A stretch of DNA of 64,000 nt from Nakamurella sp. A5-74. Its GTDB lineage: Bacteria > Actinomycetota > Actinomycetes > Mycobacteriales > Nakamurellaceae. How positions within the stretch are numbered: the stretch's first letter is position 1; each line of letters begins with the position of its first letter. The DNA is taken from contig NZ_CP159218.1 of the NCBI RefSeq assembly GCF_040438885.1, forward strand, positions 310,001 through 374,000. Direction: 5' to 3'. Below the pieces are notes generated by a model. That model worked only from the letters and a program-made list of their open reading frames with translations, was not told the DNA's origin and did no database searches. Below, one piece after another: positions 7,857 to 15,948 of this stretch. Both the position numbers and the translations under genes were made by a program.

Positions 7857-8932
7857 CAGTCACGCCGAGCATCCCGTCCGAATCTGCGCTGCCCGATTCC
7901 GTCCGTCAGGTGGTGGTCCGTGAGCCCGATGTGGTGACGATCGAGGTCGTGCCGACGCCCGTCCCCGCAGCCGGGGAGGCGCTGGTGCGGCTCGTCGCTG
8001 TCGGCATCTGCGGATCGGACGTGCACGCTGCCCACGGTCGGCACCCGTTCGTCCCGCTGCCGTATCACCCCGGTCACGAGATCCTGGGCGTGGTGGTGGG
8101 TTTCGGAGCGGACGTCGCTGCCGAAGTCGCCGCCGATGTTCCGGTCGGTACCCGGGTGGTGATCGAACCCATCCACGCCTGCGGTGCGTGCAAGTACTGC
8201 CTGGACGGCCGGTACAACCTGTGCGCCACCATGCGGTTCTTCGGCTGCGGAACGCCGGTCGGTGGCATGTCGGACCTGTTCGTGATCCGGGCCGATCGGC
8301 TGGTCCCGGTGCCGGAGGAGCTCGAGGACCTGCAGGCGGTACTGGTGGAGCCGTTGTCGACTCCGGTGCACGCGGTCAGCCTGGCCGGTCCCGATCTCAC
8401 CGGCAAGAGCGTCGCGATCCTGGGAGCCGGGACCATCGGGTTGTTGACGCTGGCAGCTGCCCGCCGCGCCGGCGCCGCTCGGACCGCGGTGACCGACGTG
8501 CTGCCGGCCAAGCGCGAGCTCGCGCGACAACTGGGGGCGGACGCCGTCTTCGATTCCGTCGATCCGACCGTCGTGCAGCAGATCCGGGAGTTCCTGGGGA
8601 CCAGCGCGGATGTGGTCTTCGACTGCGTCGCCGTGCAGGCGACGGTCGACCAGGCGATCGGGATGGCACTGAAGGGCGGCACCGTGGTGATCGTCGGAGT
8701 GCCTGCCGCGCCGGTGACGGTGGCCCTTCCGGAGATCCAGGACCTCCAGGTGCGGATCCAGGGCAGCGCGACGTTCACCCGGGCGGACTTCGCGACCTCG
8801 ATCGAGATACTGGCATCCGGGGCGGTCCGCCACGAGGACATCGTGACAGCGCGCTACCCGCTGGGCGAGGCCGCAGCGGCATTTGCCGAGGCCTCCAGTG
8901 GGCGTCAGGTGAAGGTCGTCCTGCTGCCCTGA
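7853..8932 (+). CDS. Zinc-dependent alcohol/polyol dehydrogenase, MDR family
   Basis: A 359-residue second medium-chain dehydrogenase, translationally coupled to the lacI-type gene (ATGA at 7853-7856; GGAG upstream). It has the catalytic zinc ligands C-G-S-D and 'HPGHE', the four-cysteine structural zinc site 'IHACGACKYCLDGRYNLC', and the cofactor loop 'VAILGAGTIGLLTLAAAR'. 'YNLC' after the zinc lobe and 'VVEP-like' VEPLSTPVHA segment match sorbitol/xylitol/L-iditol dehydrogenases. With the divergent enzyme it would give two polyol oxidations feeding one xylulokinase. A 12-bp palindrome follows directly after the stop. Confidence 0.88.
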   Translation: MTVTPSIPSESALPDSVRQVVVREPDVVTIEVVPTPVPAAGEALVRLVAVGICGSDVHAAHGRHPFVPLPYHPGHEILGVVVGFGADVAAEVAADVPVGTRVVIEPIHACGACKYCLDGRYNLCATMRFFGCGTPVGGMSDLFVIRADRLVPVPEELEDLQAVLVEPLSTPVHAVSLAGPDLTGKSVAILGAGTIGLLTLAAARRAGAARTAVTDVLPAKRELARQLGADAVFDSVDPTVVQQIREFLGTSADVVFDCVAVQATVDQAIGMALKGGTVVIVGVPAAPVTVALPEIQDLQVRIQGSATFTRADFATSIEILASGAVRHEDIVTARYPLGEAAAAFAEASSGRQVKVVLLP

Positions 8933-8933
8933 G

Positions 8934-8945
8934 GGTTGCGCAACC
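8934..8945. other. Palindrome right after the dehydrogenase stop
   Basis: GGTTGCGCAACC is a perfect 12-bp palindrome starting 2 nt after the stop codon. It could be a protein site or a very short terminator stem; it has no loop, so a protein site is more likely. Confidence 0.35.
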
Positions 8946-9011
8946 TTTCGGTCCCATCGTTGGTGGATCGGGCCGGAGTCGAGGGCGCCGCGAACGACCG
9001 ACTGTGCGATC

Positions 9012-9028
9012 CTGTTGTCGGACAACAG
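9012..9028. promoter_or_regulatory. GntR-type operator candidate
   Basis: CTGTTGTCGGACAACAG is a perfect 8-1-8 palindrome with the TTGTC-N-GACAA core typical of GntR-family (FadR-like) sites. It lies in the 318-bp gap between the dehydrogenase and the small HTH gene. No GntR gene is in the window. The rest of the gap has possible -10 elements (TATGCT at about 9108, TATCGT at about 9165) but no further gene. Confidence 0.5.
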
Positions 9029-9250
9029 ATGTTCGTAGTCCCCGTAACGGGGGTCAGACAGCTCGGCGTAACTCCACCGGCTGGTGACCGACGTCCGGTC
9101 GGGCCGCTATGCTCACGGAGCGAAAGCACATGAACCCCTTTCGAAGGAACGTATTGCCCTGGGGTATCGTGCGGCCGTAGCTTTCCGACAGCCGGTCCCG
9201 TCCGGCCGGTAGCCGTCCGTTTCGCGGACACCCCAGGGAAGGAAGCGGTC

Positions 9251-9559
9251 GTGGCCAACAGGAAGTACACCGAAGACCAACGGAGCGAGGCGATCAGACT
9301 CGTCTCCGCCGAGGGACACAGCGCCGCCAGCGTCGGTCGGGAGTTCAGCGTCAGCGTGGGAACCGTCCATCGGTGGGTCAGCGATGCGATGGCCCTGCGA
9401 CGGACCTCGCCGGCGAACCTCGACGCCACCGAGGCGGACGTTGCCGCGCACGAGCAGCAGGATCTGGAATCACAACTCCGCGGTGTGATCCGCCGGATCG
9501 GACAGCTGGAGACGCAGTTCGAACAGCTGGTCCAGCGCCGCAGCACTCAGGAGAACTGA
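9251..9559 (+). CDS. Small HTH protein, transposase-OrfA-like
   Basis: A 102-residue protein from GTG 9251 with a GGAAGGA ribosome site. Residues 3-47 form a helix-turn-helix of the type found in IS3 OrfA ('KYTEDQRSEAIRLV', 'SAASVGREFSVSVGTVHRWV'). Residues 60-98 look like a coiled coil rich in Gln and Glu (DLESQLRGVIRRIGQLETQF). No OrfB, no DDE domain and no terminal inverted repeats are nearby, so this seems to be a domesticated DNA-binding protein, not an active insertion sequence. Its targets are unknown. A weak hairpin follows. Confidence 0.7.
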   Translation: MANRKYTEDQRSEAIRLVSAEGHSAASVGREFSVSVGTVHRWVSDAMALRRTSPANLDATEADVAAHEQQDLESQLRGVIRRIGQLETQFEQLVQRRSTQEN

Positions 9560-9570
9560 ACCGAACAGAA

Positions 9571-9600
9571 CCCGCCCGCTCGCCCACCGCGGCGGACGGG
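9571..9600 (+). terminator. Imperfect GC-rich hairpin between convergent genes
   Basis: CCCGCCCGC near 9571 pairs imperfectly with GCGGCGGACGGG ending at 9600, between the HTH gene and the convergent FMN reductase gene. Likely a weak bidirectional terminator. Confidence 0.4.
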
Positions 9601-9604
9601 ACGA

Positions 9605-10222
9605 TCAGCCGACCGGCGGGTAGGGGTGATCGCGCAGCACCCGGGCCAGGTGGGCGGTGTTGGTCGCCACCAATTTCGTGGCCGCCGCTGTCTCCTCCGG
9701 GGTCTCGTCGAGATCCTGGTAGTCGGTCTTGTGCATCGCGGCGCCGTTCCAGTACGTGACGGCCTGCGCGGGCAGGGTGAACCCGACGTCGTCGAGTGCC
9801 TGGAACACATCCGCGGACACATGGTGCGCACCGTCCTCGTTGCCGACCACCGCGAGCGCGGCGACCCGCGGATACACCTGGGGTCGGCCCTCGTCGTCGA
9901 GCTCGGACAGCTCGGCGTCCAATCGTTCCAGCACCCGCATACAGACGCTGCTGTGCTGGCCCATCCAGGTCGGCGTCGCGATGACCAGGATGTCCGATGC
10001 CAGGATCGCGGTCCGGATCGCCGGCCACTCGTCGCCGTCGCCCATGTCGGTCTCGACCCCCGGCTTCACGTCGTGATCCAGGACCCGGATGACGCGACCG
10101 GTGACGCCGTGCGGGGCCATCGCTGCGAGCAGCTGGGTGCCCAGCAACTCCGAGCTGGATCGGGCGGGGGAGGCCTTGAGCGAGCAGACCAGGACGAGGG
10201 CAGTGAGATCGGGATCAGCCAT
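9605..10222 (-). CDS. NADPH-dependent FMN reductase/flavodoxin-fold protein
   Basis: A 205-residue protein with a flavodoxin-like fold. The FMN phosphate loop is 'VLVCSLKASPARSSSELLG' near residue 10, and 'ASDILVIATPTWMGQHSS' near residue 90 is the typical FMN ring-binding segment of NAD(P)H-dependent oxidoreductases. The protein is predicted to be cytosolic and to reduce FMN or small electrophiles such as quinones. Start ATG 10222 gives the natural N-terminus. The sequence continues 'YWNGAAMHKTDY', as seen in actinobacterial members annotated only as flavodoxin family. No operon partners. Confidence 0.8.
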   Translation of the reverse strand: MADPDLTALVLVCSLKASPARSSSELLGTQLLAAMAPHGVTGRVIRVLDHDVKPGVETDMGDGDEWPAIRTAILASDILVIATPTWMGQHSSVCMRVLERLDAELSELDDEGRPQVYPRVAALAVVGNEDGAHHVSADVFQALDDVGFTLPAQAVTYWNGAAMHKTDYQDLDETPEETAAATKLVATNTAHLARVLRDHPYPPVG

Positions 10223-10394
10223 GCCGGTTCCGGTACCCCGCTGAGCCGTGCCGAATCGTTGCCGCCGGCGCGGAGCTGCTGACGGACCACCTCGTGGTGC
10301 TCGTCGTCGACAACAGCCATGCCCTGCTGATGGATGCAGACCCGGTTGATCGGCTGGTCGTCGGTCGCGGCTGAAGGCGCACTCAGACCCGCCC

Positions 10395-11876
10395 TCAGCG
10401 CGGCTCGCCGCGCAGTCCGCGACCTGGGTAGGCGGTGGGGTCGAGTTCCCCGTCGCGGACCACGAAGGTCCCGGCCACCAGGAGCTGCCGGACGCCGACG
10501 GACGGCCGCACCGGATCGAGATAGGTTGCAGTGTCGGTGATCTGCTCCGGGTCCAGCACCACGATGTCTGCATCGGCGCCGACAGCGAGGCGGCCCTTCC
10601 GGGTGGCAGCGGAGGTGGTGGCGTCCAGCACCCTGGCCGGCAGGAACGAGCAGCGCCGGAACGCCTCGACCCAGTTCCACGCCCCGGTCTCCCGGACCAT
10701 CTGACGCAGGCTGCGGAGATACGTCCCTGCGGTACGCGGGTGCGTCGAACCACCGGCCGGCAGTGGCCAGAGCCGGCTGTCCCAACTGCCGTCCGCGAAG
10801 GTCACCGGCATCGCATCACTGGCGACGATCGAGTCGGGGAACGCCAGGGCACGGTGCAGCAGGGCAGCATCGGCAGGGTCGTCCTCGTCCAGGTACTGCA
10901 CGATGCACGGTGCTCCCGGATCGATCCGCCGCAGTTCCGTCAGCCGGGCCTCGTCCGCGACGCGCTCCCCGGACGCGAGCATCACGATGTTGCCCGGGGT
11001 GAGGCCCCAGACGGAAAGCCGGTCGGGGGCCAGGAAGAAGGCGCCGATACCGGTGCTCCCGGCGCCGTAGGGGTAGGCCTCCACCGTCACCCGACTTCCT
11101 GCGGAGCGACTGCGGTCCAGCGTCGCGAGCACCCGGTCGACGTGGCGGCGTGAGGTGGAGTTGACGTGGCAGTGGTGCATGGCGGCGCCGGTCTCCTCGG
11201 CGGCCCGCACGATCTCCTCGGACCCGTCGATCGGTGTCGACGGATCGGCTTCCACGAGCTCCCGCACGTGGGTGTAGACCGGGACGCCGGCATCCGCGGC
11301 GAGCTGTGCCACCGCCAGGAACTCGGCGGGGTCGGAGCGGGGTGCGTACCCCATCAGTACGCCGATCCCGAGTGCGCCGTCGGCGATCTCGCCCCGCAGC
11401 AGGGTCAACCACGCGTCCAGCTCACGGGGCGTCGAGCTGCGTTGCCAGCCGGGATCACCCAGCACATGAAGGCTGGTGCGGATGTCGGCATCGGGGTCGA
11501 CGCCGAGCAGGACCTGGGCGCGGGCACCACCCCAGGACGCCGAGAACCCGTAGTGCAGCGGTCGACCCTGGGCCGCCGCGTCGGCGTAGGCCCGTTCGAC
11601 GGGCATCAGACCGGCTTCCAGGTCGAGTGCTGTGGTCACCCCGTCCATCGCTTGGAGCCGTTGCCCTGCAACGGAATGCACATGACTGTGCAGGTCGACG
11701 AACCCGGGGCCGACGACGTGTCCGCGGGCGTCGACGACGACGGCGCCGTCCGGCGCCGGGAGATCCGGGCCCACGTCGGTGATCGTGTCGCCGGTGACGA
11801 GCACATCGGCGGTCCCGTCGGTGCGCGCCTCCGGGTCGATCACCCGGCCACCACGCAACAGCACCTGTGTCGTCAT
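10395..11876 (-). CDS. N-acyl-D-amino-acid deacylase-type amidohydrolase
   Basis: A 493-residue metal-dependent hydrolase of the D-aminoacylase branch. Seen: beta-sandwich start 'LLRGGRVIDPEARTDGTADV', metal motif 'GFVDLHSHVH' at about residue 65, a further conserved histidine region 'HCHVNSTS', 'SDAMPVTFADG' near 355, and the closing 'KGRLAVGADADIVVLDPE' strand. D-aminoacylases remove acyl groups from N-acyl-D-amino acids; substrate here is uncertain, and dihydroorotase-like or hydantoinase-like activity is possible. TACCGT at 11883-11888 on the minus strand ends 6 nt before ATG 11876, consistent with a leaderless transcript. An extended open frame upstream overlaps the photolyase gene and is not coding. 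Confidence 0.85.
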   Translation of the reverse strand: MTTQVLLRGGRVIDPEARTDGTADVLVTGDTITDVGPDLPAPDGAVVVDARGHVVGPGFVDLHSHVHSVAGQRLQAMDGVTTALDLEAGLMPVERAYADAAAQGRPLHYGFSASWGGARAQVLLGVDPDADIRTSLHVLGDPGWQRSSTPRELDAWLTLLRGEIADGALGIGVLMGYAPRSDPAEFLAVAQLAADAGVPVYTHVRELVEADPSTPIDGSEEIVRAAEETGAAMHHCHVNSTSRRHVDRVLATLDRSRSAGSRVTVEAYPYGAGSTGIGAFFLAPDRLSVWGLTPGNIVMLASGERVADEARLTELRRIDPGAPCIVQYLDEDDPADAALLHRALAFPDSIVASDAMPVTFADGSWDSRLWPLPAGGSTHPRTAGTYLRSLRQMVRETGAWNWVEAFRRCSFLPARVLDATTSAATRKGRLAVGADADIVVLDPEQITDTATYLDPVRPSVGVRQLLVAGTFVVRDGELDPTAYPGRGLRGEPR

Positions 11877-11968
11877 CCTTCGACGGTAGATGGTGCGGGC
11901 GTCGTCGTCTTCGTAGAGACCTACGAATTCGCCCGCCCCGTCAGGGCGACGGCTACGAGCCGGGGTGG

Positions 11969-13294
11969 TCAGCGTCGTGCGGCGGCGTATCGCGCCAACG
12001 ACTCCTCGCGTTCGGCGCCGAGATCCAGCAGGCGCTCGGGATAGCCCTGCGCGTAACCGTCGTCCTGGGTCCATGGTTCGTGGGCGGCGCGCCCGGAGAG
12101 ATGCCGCAGCTCCGGGACGTATCGCCTGACGTAGTCGCCCTGCGGGTCGAACTTCAGACCTTGGGTGAGGGGGTTGAAGATCCGGAAGTAGGGCGAGGCA
12201 TCGGTGCCGGTCCCGGCGACCCACTGCCAGCCGTGGTTGTTGGAGGCCAGGTCGCCGTCCCGCAGGTGGTCCAGGAAGTGCCGGGCACCGTGTGGCCACC
12301 AGACGTGCAGGTGCTTGACCAGAAAGCTCGCGGTGATCATCCGGACCCGGTTGTGCATCCAGCCCTCGGCGAGCAGTTGACGCATGCCGGCATCGACCAT
12401 CGGAAATCCGGTGCGGCCCTGCTGCCACGCCTCGAACTTCTCGTCCGGATCGTCGTACTTCATCGGTAGGTCGTTGAGATCACCCCAGGCCGAGTCGGGT
12501 CGGTTCCAGAGCACGTCGGCGTAGAACTCCCGCCAGCACAGCTCGGTGGTGAACCGCTCGACCCCGTCACCGCGCGTGCCCTTCATGGCGTCCAGCAGCG
12601 TGCGGGGGTGGATCTCGCCGTACTTGAGGTGCTCGGACAGTCGGCTGGTGCGGTCGCGATCGGGGCGGTCCCGCTGGTCGTCGTACTCGCCGAGGTCGGA
12701 CTCCCGGAAGTCGTTCCAACGGTCCAGGGCTGCCTGTTCACCGGCACGCTCGTCCGGTGCTGTGTCCGGGAGGGCGTCACCGTCGATGCGACGCACCCAC
12801 CGCAGGCCGGTGGGCCGTCCGGCCGGGGAATGCCAGCCGCGGTCGCGCCAGGCACGGGAGAACGGGGTGAACACCTTGAACGGCGTGCCGTCACCCTTGA
12901 CGATCCGTCCTGGGCCCACGGCATAGGGCGTGCCGGTCGTCAACAGTTCGATGTCGGTGCTCTGCAGTGCTTTCCGAACCGCATCGTCCCGACGCCGGCC
13001 ATAGGGGAACGGCTCGCCGGTGATGTGGACCGCAGACGTACCGAGTTCCTGTGCCACCGCAGGAACCACCTCTTCGGCCTTGCCTCGCCGGATCACCAGG
13101 GCGCCGTCGGTGGCTTCGTGCAGTGCGCGCACCGACGCCAGCAGTCGGTTGCGGCGGGTGTCGCCCGCGGTCCGCAGCAACGTGTCGTCGAGCACGAACA
13201 GCGGCAGGACCGCTCCGTCTGCCGCCGCCGCTACCAGCGCGGGATGGTCGGACAGGCGCAGATCGCGCCGGAACCACAGGATCGAATCAGCCAC
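11969..13294 (-). CDS. phr: Deoxyribodipyrimidine photolyase (class I)
   Basis: A 441-residue cryptochrome/photolyase family protein that repairs cyclobutane pyrimidine dimers with blue light. The N-terminal antenna domain starts 'SILWFRRDLRLSDHPAL'. The C-terminal FAD domain shows 'CWREFYADVLW', 'GRTGFPMVDAGMRQL' and 'WMHNRVRMITASFLVKHL', followed by 'NNHGWQWVAGTGTDASPYFRIFNP' of which the W-Q-W-x-A-G-T-G-T-D core is diagnostic for microbial CPD photolyases. TACCGT at 13301-13306 (minus strand) ends 6 nt before GTG 13294, so the transcript is probably leaderless. It lies 82 nt from the divergent manganese operon. Confidence 0.95.
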   Translation of the reverse strand: MADSILWFRRDLRLSDHPALVAAAADGAVLPLFVLDDTLLRTAGDTRRNRLLASVRALHEATDGALVIRRGKAEEVVPAVAQELGTSAVHITGEPFPYGRRRDDAVRKALQSTDIELLTTGTPYAVGPGRIVKGDGTPFKVFTPFSRAWRDRGWHSPAGRPTGLRWVRRIDGDALPDTAPDERAGEQAALDRWNDFRESDLGEYDDQRDRPDRDRTSRLSEHLKYGEIHPRTLLDAMKGTRGDGVERFTTELCWREFYADVLWNRPDSAWGDLNDLPMKYDDPDEKFEAWQQGRTGFPMVDAGMRQLLAEGWMHNRVRMITASFLVKHLHVWWPHGARHFLDHLRDGDLASNNHGWQWVAGTGTDASPYFRIFNPLTQGLKFDPQGDYVRRYVPELRHLSGRAAHEPWTQDDGYAQGYPERLLDLGAEREESLARYAAARR

Positions 13295-13340
13295 AGGATG
13301 ACGGTATCCGTGCCCGACCGGGTGAAACAGGAACCGAATC

Positions 13341-13384
13341 TTTCGGCAGACCGAAATCAGCTGCTATGTTTTCGGTGTGCCGAA
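13341..13384. promoter_or_regulatory. Paired MntR-type operators over the mnt promoter
   Basis: Two related palindromes flank a -10 box. TTTCGGCAGACCGAAA (13341-13356) covers the -35 region. TTCGG-TGTG-CCGAA (13371-13384) covers the start codon of the first gene. TATGTT (13365-13370) lies between and ends 6 nt before GTG 13377. The layout fits direct repression by the DtxR/MntR-type regulator encoded at the end of the same operon. Confidence 0.75.
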
Positions 13385-14315
13385 TTTTCGTCGTGGGGTC
13401 GTGTCGGGCACCGCGCTGCTGCTGGTGCTCGTGCTCTCCGGCTGCGCGGCGTTCACCCATGCCTCCGCACGCCGCACGAGCGCCGACGGCAAGCCGATCG
13501 TGTTGACCACGTTCACCGTGCTGCAGGACATCGCGCAGAACATCGCCGGCGACCACCTGACGGTCGAGTCGCTCACCAAGTACGGCGCGGAGATCCACGG
13601 CTACGAGCCGACACCGAGCGATCTCGTGCGGGCCGGCGGTGCCGCGCTGATCCTGGACAACGGGCTGAACCTGGAGCGCTGGTTCTCCCGGTTCGTCCGC
13701 GACATCGACGTCCCCCACGCCGTGGTCAGCGACGGAATCACTCCCATCGCGATCGCCGAGGACGCCTACGTCGGCAAGCCCAACCCGCATGCCTGGATGT
13801 CGCCGGTCAACGCGCAGATCTACGTCCGCAACATCGTGCGGGCGTTCTCCGAGCTGGACCCGGCGCACGCCGCCGACTATGCGGCCAACGGGGCACGGTA
13901 CAACTCCGAGCTGGTCTCGCTGACCGAGCAGTTGCGCGCCGAGGTGCGGGGGCTGCCGGTTCCGCAACGGGTACTGGTGAGTTGCGAGGGGGCGTTCTCC
14001 TATCTGGCCAGGGATGTCGGCCTGAGCGAGAAGTACTTGTGGCCGGTCAATGCCGACAGCCAGGGCACCCCGCAGCAGATCGCCGGGGCGATCGAGTTCG
14101 TAGAGAAGAACGACGTTCCTGCCGTGTTCTGCGAGTCCACCGTGTCGGCGAAGCCGATGGAGCAGGTGGTCAGCGCCACCGGCGCCCGGTTCGGGGGGAC
14201 ACTCTACGTCGACTCGCTGTCCGAGGCCGACGGACTCGTCCCGACCTATCTCGACCTGCTGCGTCACGACGCGGCCACCATCGTCAGCGGTCTCACCGGA
14301 AGGACGCTCACATGA
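13377..14315 (+). CDS. Metal ABC transporter substrate-binding lipoprotein (Mn/Zn, SitA/PsaA-like)
   Basis: A 312-residue cluster A-I solute-binding protein that captures Mn or Zn outside the membrane. It has a lipoprotein signal: two arginines, a hydrophobic core and the lipobox LSGC at about residue 23. Seen in the mature part: 'IVLTTFTVLQDIAQNIAGD', 'HGYEPTPSDLVRA', a metal histidine in 'GKPNPHAWMSPVN', and an acidic ligand region 'TLYVDSLSEADG'. The family uses two His and two acidic residues. The GTG start lies inside an operator palindrome, which together with the -10 box suggests a leaderless mRNA. It overlaps the ATPase gene by ATGA. Mn is favoured over Zn because the operon ends with an MntR-like gene. 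Confidence 0.92.
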   Translation: MPNFRRGVVSGTALLLVLVLSGCAAFTHASARRTSADGKPIVLTTFTVLQDIAQNIAGDHLTVESLTKYGAEIHGYEPTPSDLVRAGGAALILDNGLNLERWFSRFVRDIDVPHAVVSDGITPIAIAEDAYVGKPNPHAWMSPVNAQIYVRNIVRAFSELDPAHAADYAANGARYNSELVSLTEQLRAEVRGLPVPQRVLVSCEGAFSYLARDVGLSEKYLWPVNADSQGTPQQIAGAIEFVEKNDVPAVFCESTVSAKPMEQVVSATGARFGGTLYVDSLSEADGLVPTYLDLLRHDAATIVSGLTGRTLT

Positions 14316-15079
14316 ATCAGCCTGCACCCGCGGTCGAGGTCACCGACCTGACCGTCACCTACGGGGAAACCGTTGCGCTGCAGTCGGCATCGTTGAGCCT
14401 CGAACGCGGGACGGTGTGCGGCCTGGTCGGCATGAACGGGTCCGGCAAGTCGACCCTGATCAAGTCGATCATCGGCATGGTGACCCCACGCAGCGGCAGT
14501 GTGCGGATCCTGGGCCGGGCACCGCTGGCCGCCCGCAAGGAAGGTGCCGTCGCCTATGTGCCGCAATCGGAGGACGTCGACTGGACGTTCCCGTTGTCGG
14601 TGCGGGACGTCGTGATGATGGGTCGCTACGGGCACCAGGGCATCACCCGGCGTCCGAGAGCGATGGACCGGCAACGGGTGCAGGAGGCGCTGGAGCGGGT
14701 CGAGCTCTCGGACCTCGCGCACCGTCCGATCGGCGCCCTGTCCGGGGGGCAGAAGAAGCGGGCCTTCGTGGCGCGCGGTCTGGCGCAGGGAGCCAGCGTG
14801 CTGCTGCTGGACGAGCCGTTCGCCGGCGTCGACAAGAAGTCGGAGGCGACGATCGTGTCGCTGCTGCGCGAGCTGACAGCCGGTGGCGCAACGGTTCTGG
14901 TGGCCACCCACGATCTGCATGCGTTGGGTCAACTGTGTGACGAGGCGGTGCTGCTGCACCGCAGGATCCTGCTGCACGACACCCCGGAGGTCATTCTGCG
15001 ACCGGAGAACCTGGCGCTCGCGTTCGGGGTCGATCCGCTGGCCGGTGCCGGCCGTCGCCAGCTGGGCGAGGCGTCATGA
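14312..15079 (+). CDS. Metal ABC transporter ATP-binding protein
   Basis: A 255-residue ABC ATPase that powers manganese-type uptake. Walker A is GMNGSGKST near residue 40, the Q loop region is 'VAYVPQSEDVDWTFPLSV' (the 'D-W-x-F-P' pattern is typical of the Mn/Zn subfamily), the signature is LSGGQKKR and Walker B is VLLLDEPF with the H loop in 'ATHDLH'. Start ATG 14312 overlaps the previous stop (ATGA), and its own stop overlaps the permease start the same way, so all subunits are made from one coupled message. Confidence 0.95.
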   Translation: MNQPAPAVEVTDLTVTYGETVALQSASLSLERGTVCGLVGMNGSGKSTLIKSIIGMVTPRSGSVRILGRAPLAARKEGAVAYVPQSEDVDWTFPLSVRDVVMMGRYGHQGITRRPRAMDRQRVQEALERVELSDLAHRPIGALSGGQKKRAFVARGLAQGASVLLLDEPFAGVDKKSEATIVSLLRELTAGGATVLVATHDLHALGQLCDEAVLLHRRILLHDTPEVILRPENLALAFGVDPLAGAGRRQLGEAS

Positions 15080-15948
15080 TCGACGCGATCCTGCAGCCGC
15101 TGCAGTACGGGTTCATGGCCCGCGCGGTGATCGTCGCCGTGATCGCGGCGCTGGTGTGCGGTGTGCTGAGCTGCTGGTTGGTGCTGATCGGCTGGTCGTT
15201 GATGGGCGACGCCGTGTCGCACGCGGTGCTGCCCGGTGTCGTGCTCGCCTACATCACCGGCGCTCCGTTCGCGGTGGGCGCGTTGGTGTTCGGGGTGCTG
15301 GCGGTGGTGCTGATCGGGGTGGTCCGGGGGACAACGGAGGTGAAGGAGGACGCCACCATCGGCGTCGTGTTCACGTCATTGTTCGCGCTCGGCATCGTGC
15401 TGGTGTCCGTGACGCCCAGTCAGATCGATCTCGGCCACATCCTGTTCGGCAACCTGCTCGGCGTCGGGATCCCGGATCTGTGGCAGGTGCTCATCGTCGG
15501 TGGTCTGACGCTGACGGTGCTGGTCGCGAAACGACGCGACCTGACGCTGTACGCCTTCGACAAGACGCATGCGCACGCCATCGGGATCTCGCCGCAACGC
15601 ATCGGTGCGCTGCTGCTCGGTCTGCTGGCGCTGACGGTGGTGGTCGCACTCCAGTCGGTCGGCGTCGTGTTGGTGGTGGCGCTGCTGATCACGCCGGGTG
15701 CCACGGCTTTCCTGCTGACCCGCAGCTTCTTCTCGATGCTCTGGCTGTCGCCGTTGATCTCCGTCATCTGTGCATTTGCCGGGGTGTACATCAGCTACTA
15801 CCTCGACTCATCGCCCGGCGGTACCGTGGTGCTGGCCATGGGTGCGATGTTCACGCTTGCCTACCTGTTCGGGCCGCGGGGACTGATCCGGCGCAGGTCG
15901 CGGGGCGCACGCATCGAAGCATCACTGATCCCGACGGGGGACAGATGA
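15076..15948 (+). CDS. Metal ABC transporter permease (ABC-3 family)
   Basis: A 290-residue membrane protein with about eight hydrophobic segments, of the ABC-3 family that imports Mn, Zn or Fe. Typical features: N-terminal 'LQPLQYGFMARAVIVAVIAALVC' start region, the conserved 'GDAVSHAVLPGVVLAY', 'VMVALLITPGATAFLLTRSF'-like segment near residue 200, and a basic C-terminal tail in the cytosol. It pairs with the ATPase upstream. Coupled by ATGA on both sides. Confidence 0.93.
   Translation: MIDAILQPLQYGFMARAVIVAVIAALVCGVLSCWLVLIGWSLMGDAVSHAVLPGVVLAYITGAPFAVGALVFGVLAVVLIGVVRGTTEVKEDATIGVVFTSLFALGIVLVSVTPSQIDLGHILFGNLLGVGIPDLWQVLIVGGLTLTVLVAKRRDLTLYAFDKTHAHAIGISPQRIGALLLGLLALTVVVALQSVGVVLVVALLITPGATAFLLTRSFFSMLWLSPLISVICAFAGVYISYYLDSSPGGTVVLAMGAMFTLAYLFGPRGLIRRRSRGARIEASLIPTGDR

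Noticed and set aside
9251..9559. Insertion sequence
   Set aside because: Only an OrfA-like HTH is present; no OrfB, no terminal inverted repeats, no target duplication seen.
12608..14311. Upstream extension of the Mn ATPase frame
   Set aside because: The extension overlaps photolyase and the binding-protein gene in other frames; the ATGA start at 14312 fits coupling.
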